A stretch of 6,492 nucleotides of DNA from Pseudomonadota bacterium (lineage in GTDB: Bacteria; Pseudomonadota; Gammaproteobacteria; Xanthomonadales; Rhodanobacteraceae), in the NCBI GenBank assembly GCA_021798675.1, contig JAJZGE010000110.1, positions 1-6,492 of the forward strand. The letters are read 5' to 3'. Shown one piece after another: positions 1-6,024 of the stretch. Position numbers and translations under genes: made by a program. Within the stretch, counting starts at the first letter, position 1; every line of letters begins with the position of its first letter. Below the pieces are notes generated by a model. It saw only the letters and a list, made by a program, of their open reading frames with translations, was not told the origin of the DNA and made no database searches.

Positions 1-1049
1 CCAAGGTACGCGCCGATTACGCCGACGTGCGCGAACGCCACCGCAGCCGCGGCCCGGGCAAGCAGCTGGTGCCGCTGGCCAGGGCGCGGGCGCAGCCGTT
101 CCGCTGCGACTGGGCCGCCTATCAGCCGCCGCAGCCGCAGGCACCCGGCGTGAGCGTGTTCGACGACTACGACCTGGCCACGCTGCGCCCTTACATCGAC
201 TGGACGCCGTTCTTCCAGACCTGGGAGCTGGCCGGCCACTACCCGGCGATCCTCACCGACGCTGTGGTCGGCAGCCAGGCCAGCGAGCTGTTCCGCGATG
301 CCCAGACGATGCTGGACCGGATCGTCGCCGAGCGCTGGCTCACCGCCCGCGCGGTGATCGGCTTCTGGCCCGCCGCCAGCACCGGCGACGACGTGGAGCT
401 GTACACCGACAGCACGCGCAGCGAACGCCTGGCCACCCTGCACAGCCTGCGTCAGCAGGCCGAGAAACCCGCCGAACGCCCCGATTTCTGCCTCGCCGAT
501 TTCATCGCGCCGAAACAGCTCGACCGGCCCGACTGGATCGGCGGCTTCGCGGTCACCGCCGGCATCGGCATCGAGTCGCATCTGGCACGCTTCGAGGCCG
601 ACTACGATGACTACTCCTCGATCCTGCTCAAGGCGCTCGCCGACCGCCTCGCCGAGGCCTTCGCCGAGCATTTGCATGAGCGCGTGCGACGCGAGTTCTG
701 GGGTTATGCGCCGAACGAGGCGCTGGACAACGCGGCGCTTGTGGCCGAGCAGTATCGCGGCATCCGACCCGCGCCAGGCTATCCGGCCTGCCCAGACCAC
801 ACCGAGAAAACCACCCTGTTCGCCCTGCTCGACGTCACCGCCAACACCGGCATCACGCTCACCGAGGGCTTCTCGATGTACCCGGCCGCGGCCGTCTCCG
901 GCTGGTACTACGCGCACCCGGACAGCCAGTACTTCGTGGTCGGCCGGATCGGCAAGGACCAGGTCGAGGATTACGCCCGGCGCAAGGGCTGGACGCTTGC
1001 CGAAGCCGAACGCTGGCTCTCCTCGCAGCTGGACTACGACCCCGAATGA
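1..1049 (+). CDS. metH: B12-dependent methionine synthase, C-terminal part (5' end outside window)
   Basis: This is the end of cobalamin-dependent methionine synthase, which transfers a methyl group from methyltetrahydrofolate to homocysteine in the cytoplasm. The frame is open from the left edge (first full codon at base 3) and stops with TGA at 1047-1049, leaving about 349 residues. The first ~40 residues are the linker after the cobalamin domain. The rest is the complete AdoMet-dependent reactivation domain, which remethylates enzyme whose cobalamin has oxidised to cob(II)alamin. Diagnostic stretches are YIDWTPFFQTWEL near visible residue 60, the AdoMet-binding RPAPGYPACPDHTEK beginning at about residue 255, and a SGWYYAHPDSQYFVVGRIGK-type segment near 300. 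The GTG at 27 lies inside the gene and is not the start. No convincing terminator hairpin follows. A - strand gene ends 31 bp downstream. Assignment is from recognised family motifs; no frameshift is visible. Confidence 0.97.
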   Translation, partial: KVRADYADVRERHRSRGPGKQLVPLARARAQPFRCDWAAYQPPQPQAPGVSVFDDYDLATLRPYIDWTPFFQTWELAGHYPAILTDAVVGSQASELFRDAQTMLDRIVAERWLTARAVIGFWPAASTGDDVELYTDSTRSERLATLHSLRQQAEKPAERPDFCLADFIAPKQLDRPDWIGGFAVTAGIGIESHLARFEADYDDYSSILLKALADRLAEAFAEHLHERVRREFWGYAPNEALDNAALVAEQYRGIRPAPGYPACPDHTEKTTLFALLDVTANTGITLTEGFSMYPAAAVSGWYYAHPDSQYFVVGRIGKDQVEDYARRKGWTLAEAERWLSSQLDYDPE

Positions 1050-1080
1050 TCCCGCACCACCGCGCGGCAGCGACGCATGC

Positions 1081-1422
1081 TCATGGCACGCTGTCGCCGG
1101 TCACGCTGTTGCGGCGATGGCGCAGGTGAACTACCAGGTTGTAGGTCGACACGAATACCGGGAAAAAGTTGGAGAGGATGCCCACCGAATCGTTCTTGCC
1201 GACCACGAAGTACGCCAGCAGCAGCATGCTGCCCGCCACCGACAGCCACCAGAACGCCAGCGGCATCACCACCCGTTTGTACTTGCGCGTGTAGTACACC
1301 TGCACGAACCAGCGGCTGGTGAACAGCAGCGTGCCGGCATAGCCCACCGCCTTCCACGGCGTCAGATGAAACTGCTGCAGCGCATGCAGGATGGAGGCCA
1401 GGTGAGCGTTGAGGAAATCCAT
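1081..1422 (-). CDS. Small membrane protein, LAB_N family (lipid-A-disaccharide synthase N-terminal domain)
   Basis: A 113-residue integral membrane protein of the LAB_N type, the domain found at the N terminus of some LpxB proteins and also as a stand-alone protein. Visible family features are W-K-x-x-G-Y-x-G-T-L-L-F-x-x-R-W near residues 23-37, then Q-V-Y-Y, a proline followed by FWWLS near residues 53-60, a G-S-x-L-L-L-A-Y helix, and a final helix ending before a basic tail (HLRHRR). Three hydrophobic helices fall near 23-43, 53-74 and 78-98. I chose the ATG at 1422. A GTG nine bases upstream in frame (1431) would add only Cys-Thr plus the start residue, and neither start has a clear Shine-Dalgarno sequence. 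No glycosyltransferase domain follows, so this is not LpxB itself. The family has no settled biochemical role; a link to lipid A or envelope glycolipids is inference. It converges on metH. Confidence 0.85.
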   Translation of the reverse strand: MDFLNAHLASILHALQQFHLTPWKAVGYAGTLLFTSRWFVQVYYTRKYKRVVMPLAFWWLSVAGSMLLLAYFVVGKNDSVGILSNFFPVFVSTYNLVVHLRHRRNSVTGDSVP

Positions 1423-1445
1423 GGTGCACACTGCCGCAATGGGTG

Positions 1446-1462
1446 ATCTGCCAGTTTAGCAA
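1446..1462 (-). promoter_or_regulatory. Candidate extended -10 promoter for the LAB_N gene
   Basis: Read on the - strand, TTGCTAAACT contains a TG one base before a -10-like TAAACT (1458-1453), an extended -10 arrangement. Transcription would start near 1446, about 25 bases before the ATG at 1422. No good -35 is visible in the GC-rich sequence further upstream, so this rests on the -10 alone. Confidence 0.35.
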
Positions 1463-1510
1463 GCCGCCCCCCGACAGCCCGTTGCGAGCCGCAGCCACCG
1501 ATCACAGGCA

Positions 1511-1539
1511 TTGACCGAACGGCAGATCGCCCCTACTAT
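1511..1539 (+). promoter_or_regulatory. Sigma70-type promoter of tRNA-Val
   Basis: TTGACC (1511-1516) and TACTAT (1534-1539) are separated by exactly 17 bp and match the -35 and -10 consensus at five of six and four of six positions. The downstream discriminator, CCGCGC, is GC-rich as is typical of stable-RNA promoters under stringent control. The predicted start near 1546 leaves a short leader of under 10 bases before the mature tRNA. Confidence 0.75.
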
Positions 1540-1553
1540 TCCGCGCTCACGGC

Positions 1554-1628
1554 GGGCGGTTAGCTCAGCGGTAGAGCACTGCCTTCACACGGCAGGTGTC
1601 GCAGGTTCGATCCCTGCACCGCCCACCA
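1554..1628 (+). tRNA. tRNA-Val, anticodon CAC
   Basis: The full cloverleaf can be folded by eye. The acceptor stem is GGGCGGT (1554-1560) with ACCGCCC (1618-1624). The D stem is GCTC/GAGC with loop AGCGGTA. The anticodon stem is CTGCC/GGCAG around loop TTCACAC, placing anticodon CAC at 1586-1588, which reads GUG (valine). The variable loop is GTGTC. The T stem is GCAGG/CCTGC around TTCGATC. Discriminator A is at 1625 and CCA is encoded at 1626-1628. All stem pairs are Watson-Crick. It is a single-gene unit with its own promoter and terminator. Confidence 0.97.
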
Positions 1629-1654
1629 CACCTGGGATCTCTGCGATCTTTTCG

Positions 1655-1685
1655 AAAAGGCCTGGTCATGCGACCGGGCCTTTTT
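1655..1685. terminator. Rho-independent terminator after tRNA-Val, probably bidirectional
   Basis: A nine-base-pair stem (1659-1667 with 1672-1680; one internal G-T pair, otherwise Watson-Crick) closes a four-base ATGC loop. It is preceded by AAAA (1655-1658) and followed by TTTTT (1681-1685). On the + strand it ends the tRNA-Val transcript 30 bases after the mature 3' end. The flanking A-tract gives a U-run on the - strand too, so it can also end transcripts arriving from the ferredoxin/GGDEF-EAL side. Confidence 0.9.
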
Positions 1686-1732
1686 GCATGCTGTGCGACT
1701 GTCGAAGCCGTGGCAGCACGCTGACTGCCCGC

Positions 1733-2024
1733 TCACGCCGGCGCGTTGGGCAGGCTGAGCGTCACTGGCACACCGTTGAGCACGGCGTTGCCGGACAGCT
1801 CGTCGACCGCGCGCCTGCCGGTGATTCAGCGCGATGTCTTCGCGCATCGCCTCCGGCACCGCGTGCTCCGGATGGATCGCGCGCAGCGGACACTGGCTGA
1901 GGCAGGCATTGCAGTCGATGCACACCGCCGGGTCGATGCCGAGCATCTGCGGTCCTTCGCCGAATGCGTCCACCGGGCACGCCCGCGCGGTCCATACCTC
2001 ATAGCGATGCGATCGCGCCGGCAA
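1733..2024 (-). pseudogene. FdxA-type ferredoxin remnant, N-terminally truncated and frameshifted
   Basis: A ferredoxin-like segment lies just behind the GGDEF-EAL gene. It contains ACPVDAFGEGPQMLGIDP, CIDCNACLSQCPLRAI, then VPEAMREDIALN, aligning with the 7Fe-8S ferredoxin family (Azotobacter FdI/FdxA). Counting a TTG at 2024 as residue 1, cysteines fall at 16, 35, 38, 41 and 45. This is the same spacing as FdI C20, C39, C42, C45 and C49, so the four [4Fe-4S] ligands remain. The N-terminal region that carries C8, C11 and C16 (C8 and C16 being [3Fe-4S] ligands) is absent in all three frames, and C24 is alanine. Similarity stops at about 1824. From about 1807 a different frame shows strong G/C third positions and reads VDELSGNAVLNGVPVTLSLP before TGA at 1735-1733, suggesting a one-base frame change. 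No good start codon or ribosome site is present; the TTG lies four bases after the upstream stop. It could instead be a functional one-cluster variant if the shift is a sequence error. Confidence 0.6.
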
Positions 2025-2028
2025 TGCC

Positions 2029-5000
2029 TCAGTGCGGCGGCGGGGCGTGGCCACCGGCCAGCTGCTCCTGCGCCTGGGCGTGGGCAATCAGCAGGTCCAG
2101 GAAGCGCACGCGCGCGCTGCGGTAAGCCGCGTCGTGCGGTCCGGCGACGGCCGCCGCATGCATCGCGTCGTGGCTTTCGGTCAGCCCGGGCAGCGTGGCC
2201 CCGCTGCCCTGCAGGTAGCTGCCAGAAGCGCAGCCTGCGTGTGCGTGGCGCTGCCAGAAGACAGGGTCGGCGGGCAGCGCGCCGAATTGCTCCTCCCATT
2301 GCAGAGCGCCGGCCAGGGCACCCAGTGCGGTGCGCGGCCGCCAGGCATCTGGCTGCATGCGAAAGTGCTCCAGCCAGTCGATCAGCATGGCTGGCGGCAT
2401 CGGCCGTGCCAGCGCGTAACCCTGCCCCAGATCCGCGCCCAGGATCGTCGCCGCCTCGATCAGGCCCGGCGTCTCCAGTCCTTCCACCACCACTTCCAGC
2501 GCCAGATCGTGGCCGAGCCGGATCAGCTGGCGGATGAAGCGCAGCGAGCGCAGCGGGTCGTCGGCCACCTGGCTGACGATCGCCTGGTCGATCTTGACCC
2601 GATCGAAGGGCCACTGACGCAGCCGGATCAGCGAGCTGTAGCCGGCGCCCAGATCGTCCTCGACGAGGCGGAAGCCGAGCGTCTTCAGCGCCTGCATGCC
2701 GGCCCTGGCCAGCGGCGCGGAAGTCTCCGCGCCAAGCGGCGATTCGAGGATCTCCAGCAGCAGCGCGTTCGACGGGCAACCGCCGCTGCGCAGCACCGCG
2801 GCCGCCACCTGCACATACCGGTCATCCTCCAGCGCGGCCGCGGGCGCGTTCACCGCCATGTCCAGCGGGTGTCCCTGCTGCGCCAGCTGCGCGCGGCAGC
2901 TGGCGGCCTGCTGCAGGCCCTGTCGGAACAGCACGACCAGCTCGTCGTCACCCAGCGCGGGCAGAAAGCGGCTGGGCAGCAGCAGCGTGCGGTCGTCGTC
3001 GCGCAGGCGGGCCAGCGCTTCCAGCTCCACCACGCAGCCATCGGCCAGTCGCACCACCGGCTGGTAGTGCATCTCCAGCGCATCGGTGGCGACGCTGGCG
3101 CGCCAACGCTCACGCACGAAGAACGGCAGCAGCTGGGTGCCCAGCCGCGGCGGCGCCAGCCGCGCCAGGGCGAGATCCAGCACGACCTTGATCTGCTCCA
3201 CAAACGCGCGCTGATCCTCGCTCTGGAAACCGCCGGCGTAGCTGCTGTAGATCGTGAGGATCGCGGCCGGCATGCGCGGCAGCGGACACAGCGGTACCGC
3301 GATGCTGGAGACGATGCCCACGGTTGCAGCCACCGTTTGCCAGCTGGCCATGGCCGGATCGCTGGCATAGTGCACGCAGTGCTCGATAGCACCCGAGCGC
3401 CATGCACGTCCGCTGGGGCCACCGCCCTCCGGATGGCCGGCATTGACCCCGATGGACGCCGCCTCACCGCGACCGAGCGCGCGCAGATAATCGGCAAAGG
3501 CGGCCCCGGCCACCGCTTCGTAGGTCAGCTGGCCGGAGTCGTCCGGGCGACCGACTGCGCAGGCGGTGATCTCGTCATGCACGACAAGGATGTCGACCAC
3601 GCCCTGGATCAGCTCCAGGTAGCTGTCGGCCGACCAGGCCTGCGCGTTGATCCGCGCCAGCAGCGCGACCCGCCGGCGTTGCAGTTCGCGCATGCTTTCG
3701 AGCTGCCACTGCTGCTCCAGCCCCAGACGCTGCAGCACGATGCCCAGTGCACGACGGTCGCGGCTGGCGCTGAAGCCCAGCGTGATCACCAGCAGATCGC
3801 GCAGCTGTTCGATGCCCTCCAGCAGCCACGCCTCCTCCACCCCGCAGGCGGCATAGAAGAAGCCCGAGCGTCGCGCCCGGCTGCGATGGTTGTCCGCATC
3901 CAGATCAGGCCGCAGCAGCGCCAGCAGATACTGCGCCATGCGCTGCTTGACCGCCTCCACGTCGCCGGCCGGCAGTGCCGCCAGCAGGTTGGTCGCGCCC
4001 GTATGCGCCAGCAACTCGGCGTGGTAGGAGCGCATCAGCGCCGGCAGCCGCGGGCTCAGCAGTTCCAGGCATGGCCGCAGCAGCGCTGCGGCCTGCTCGC
4101 CGTAAGGCGACAGCCCGCGCGCGCGCGGCTCGCCCGGCAGTTCGGTCGCCGCCTCCGGCGGCAGCAGCGACCACCAGCGCGTGCGCTGCTGCTTGTGCAG
4201 CTTGGCTTCGTACATGGCCTGGTCGGCGCGACGCAGCAGCTGCTTGCCCCTGGCGTCGCCGTGCGTGGGAAACAGCGCGATGCCCAGGCTCGCCGACAGC
4301 TGCAGGCTGCCGCCGTCGATCGCCATCGGCTGCTGCAACGCCTGCCACACCCGCTCGAGCAGACCGTCCAGATCGCGCTCGCGCTCCAGCTCCTCGAACA
4401 CCAGCACGAACTCGTCGCCACCCAGGCGCGCCACGTAGTCCTGGCCGCGCAGGGCATCGCGCAAGCGCACTGCCACTTCGCGCAGAATTTCGTCGCCAGC
4501 GGCATGCCCGTAGCGATCGTTGATCGGCTTCAGATCGTCCAGGTCCAACAGGCCCACGGCCACCATCCGCGCATGCCGCTCGGCGCGGACCAGCACGCCG
4601 TCAAGGTGGTGATCGAGCGCGCGGCGATTGGGCAGTCCGGTGAGCGCGTCGTGCAGCGCCAGATAGGTCTGCCGCGCCTGCTCCTCGGCCAGCTGCCGAC
4701 GCTGCTCGTGCTGCTTCAGGGCCAGACTGGCGGCGTCGGCTATCTCGTCCAGCAGCCGCCGCATTTCCGCATCGAAGGCATCCGGCTCCGCCGCGACCAC
4801 CACGAACACGCCCACTGGGCGTGGCGTCATGCCGGTCTCGCTGGCGCGCGCATCGAACAGCGGCCAGCAGCCCACCGCACCCATCCCGGCCAGCGGCTCG
4901 CTGCGCCACGCCGGCGCCATGTCCGCGTGGTGGGCGGGATGCGTGCGCACCACCGGGACGCCACGCATCAGCGCCAGTGTGGGGGTATAGGCAGTCGCAT

Positions 5001-5805
5001 CTGCCGCGACGCGCGGCGGCACCGGCAGCAGTTGCATGGCTGCGGCCATCGGTCCGGCCAGCGCGACCCGGCGCAGCAGGTTGTCGGCACCGGCATCCTC
5101 GCCATCGTCCAGGTAGACATCGACGGCCGCGGCTCCGGCAATCTCGACCAGCGCCTGCGCCAGCGTGCGGTAGACCGCCGGCGGATCGGGCTGGTCGAGC
5201 AGCGCGCGCTGGATCGAGCGCTGCGCGTCGCGATAGCGGCTCATGCGCAGCTCGCGCTCCAGCAACGCCTGGTGATCCCAGAAACGCGCCAGCTCGTCGG
5301 CCAGCCGCTGCGCCCAGTCGAGCAGATCATCGCCCAGCGCCGGGCCGGTGGCACCGGCATACGTTGCCAGCACCAGCTGGTCGCCATCGCGCGTGCCCGC
5401 CGCCGCCACGATGCACGAACCGAAGCCCTGGCTGCGCGCCGCCGTGCGCCACGGTGCGAACTCGGGCGCGTCGATCGGGGTGGCGCGGGCGCGTCCTTCG
5501 CGCAGCACGATGGCCACCGGGCCCTGGCCGCCCGGTTCATGCGCGTTGGCGCTGAGCTGCAGCGAAGCGGCATACGCCGCCGCCGGACCCGCCGCAGCGA
5601 GGATCTCCAGCCGGGCCTGTCCGGCCTCGCGACGCCCGATCCAGACCAGCGGCAGCTGCATGGTGGCAGCCAGAATCCGCGCCACCTCGCGCATTGCCAG
5701 CAGGCGGTCGTAGCCCGGTGCCGTATGCAGCAGGCTCAGCGTCTCCGCCACGCTGCGGTAGAAGCGCTCGCGCAGCTCGCCCGATGCTGGTTGCTGACTC
5801 ATCAT
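2029..5805 (-). CDS. Multi-sensor c-di-GMP protein: GAF-GAF-GGDEF-globin-GAF-EAL with CZB-like tail
   Basis: A 1258-residue protein with both c-di-GMP synthase and phosphodiesterase domains. The start is the first of two adjacent ATGs at 5805, with AGGCGG five bases upstream; the 51 further in-frame codons upstream look non-coding. Approximate order: GAF 30-180; GAF 205-368; GGDEF 380-545; globin-like sensor 575-710; GAF 725-880; EAL 895-1140; zinc-sensor-like tail 1150-1250. The GGDEF signature is intact (462-466), with a product-inhibition I-site R-G-Q-D at 453-456 exactly five residues before it. The EAL domain keeps E929 (EAL), N986, E1018, E1021, D1050-D1051, K1071, E1108, E1111 and Q1128, all at family spacing, so hydrolysis looks possible. 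No membrane segment is seen, so it is probably cytoplasmic. In the globin-like region, YAACGV at 651-656 replaces the usual HAxxGV, so the heme proximal histidine is tyrosine. The tail has C1192-x-x-G and H1212-x3-H1216 as in CZB domains, but alanine at the first-histidine position. Net activity cannot be read from sequence. Confidence 0.93.
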   Translation of the reverse strand: MMSQQPASGELRERFYRSVAETLSLLHTAPGYDRLLAMREVARILAATMQLPLVWIGRREAGQARLEILAAAGPAAAYAASLQLSANAHEPGGQGPVAIVLREGRARATPIDAPEFAPWRTAARSQGFGSCIVAAAGTRDGDQLVLATYAGATGPALGDDLLDWAQRLADELARFWDHQALLERELRMSRYRDAQRSIQRALLDQPDPPAVYRTLAQALVEIAGAAAVDVYLDDGEDAGADNLLRRVALAGPMAAAMQLLPVPPRVAADATAYTPTLALMRGVPVVRTHPAHHADMAPAWRSEPLAGMGAVGCWPLFDARASETGMTPRPVGVFVVVAAEPDAFDAEMRRLLDEIADAASLALKQHEQRRQLAEEQARQTYLALHDALTGLPNRRALDHHLDGVLVRAERHARMVAVGLLDLDDLKPINDRYGHAAGDEILREVAVRLRDALRGQDYVARLGGDEFVLVFEELERERDLDGLLERVWQALQQPMAIDGGSLQLSASLGIALFPTHGDARGKQLLRRADQAMYEAKLHKQQRTRWWSLLPPEAATELPGEPRARGLSPYGEQAAALLRPCLELLSPRLPALMRSYHAELLAHTGATNLLAALPAGDVEAVKQRMAQYLLALLRPDLDADNHRSRARRSGFFYAACGVEEAWLLEGIEQLRDLLVITLGFSASRDRRALGIVLQRLGLEQQWQLESMRELQRRRVALLARINAQAWSADSYLELIQGVVDILVVHDEITACAVGRPDDSGQLTYEAVAGAAFADYLRALGRGEAASIGVNAGHPEGGGPSGRAWRSGAIEHCVHYASDPAMASWQTVAATVGIVSSIAVPLCPLPRMPAAILTIYSSYAGGFQSEDQRAFVEQIKVVLDLALARLAPPRLGTQLLPFFVRERWRASVATDALEMHYQPVVRLADGCVVELEALARLRDDDRTLLLPSRFLPALGDDELVVLFRQGLQQAASCRAQLAQQGHPLDMAVNAPAAALEDDRYVQVAAAVLRSGGCPSNALLLEILESPLGAETSAPLARAGMQALKTLGFRLVEDDLGAGYSSLIRLRQWPFDRVKIDQAIVSQVADDPLRSLRFIRQLIRLGHDLALEVVVEGLETPGLIEAATILGADLGQGYALARPMPPAMLIDWLEHFRMQPDAWRPRTALGALAGALQWEEQFGALPADPVFWQRHAHAGCASGSYLQGSGATLPGLTESHDAMHAAAVAGPHDAAYRSARVRFLDLLIAHAQAQEQLAGGHAPPPH

Positions 5806-6024
5806 GACCGCCGCCTGCCCCTTGACCAGAAAACGACCGCCGCCCGGGCCAGCTCCCGCGCTTGCCACCGGCGACCCGGCCGACCTGGTCCCAGTTGCCA
5901 GATTAGCGCGTTCACCGGTACAGCGGATCGCCCCGGCGGAGCGCGGCGATGTCCGCACCGGGCACCGCCGCTATGCTGTGCCTTCGCGGCATCGGCCAAA
6001 CCTTTACATGCTGGGCAGCAACGG
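5806..6024. promoter_or_regulatory. Divergent intergenic region between the GGDEF-EAL gene and recC
   Basis: This 219-bp region must hold the promoters for both neighbours, but neither is strong. On the - strand, TAATCT just upstream of GGCAACTGGG could be a -10. On the + strand, TTACAT (6004-6009) is a possible -10 but lies only about 15 bases before the recC ATG. Neither has a convincing -35. No clear operator palindrome or riboswitch-like fold was found. Confidence 0.3.

Noticed and set aside
1050..1080. Possible terminator between the convergent metH and LAB_N genes (CCGCGCGG palindrome)
   Set aside because: The self-complementary core is only eight bases with no loop and no T-run on either side.
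607..1446. Long + strand open frame overlapping metH and the LAB_N gene
   Set aside because: It is low-complexity Arg/Ser/Pro/Ala-rich translation typical of a shadow frame in GC-rich DNA, and it overlaps two well-supported genes.
1554..1734. tRNA-Val 3' end as an integration site, with the broken ferredoxin as a scar of an excised element
   Set aside because: No integrase, no direct repeat of the tRNA 3' end and no composition break are seen; the tRNA keeps its own terminator.
1560..2087. A 175-codon open frame on the - strand running from inside the GGDEF-EAL gene through the ferredoxin segment, terminator and antisense of tRNA-Val
   Set aside because: Its first part is a shadow of the GGDEF-EAL gene, and its end (AVQGSNLRHLPCEGSALP) is the well-known spurious peptide from antisense tRNA. 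Only the middle carries real ferredoxin similarity.
1826..2779. A 317-codon - strand frame within the GGDEF-EAL gene and ferredoxin segment
   Set aside because: Arg/Ala/Gly-rich shadow frame with no family similarity; the EAL catalytic residues lie in the overlapping frame.
4171..4178. Octamer GCTGGTGG on the - strand, identical to the E. coli Chi site, in a window that also encodes RecC
   Set aside because: A single copy within a Trp-Trp-Ser-Leu coding stretch of GC-rich DNA is expected by chance, and Chi sequences differ between lineages.
5806..5958. In-frame upstream extension of the GGDEF-EAL gene to an ATG at 5958
   Set aside because: The extra residues have no domain similarity and occupy most of the intergenic region shared with recC. 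The ATG pair at 5805 has a nearby purine-rich ribosome site and leads straight into the GAF-like region.
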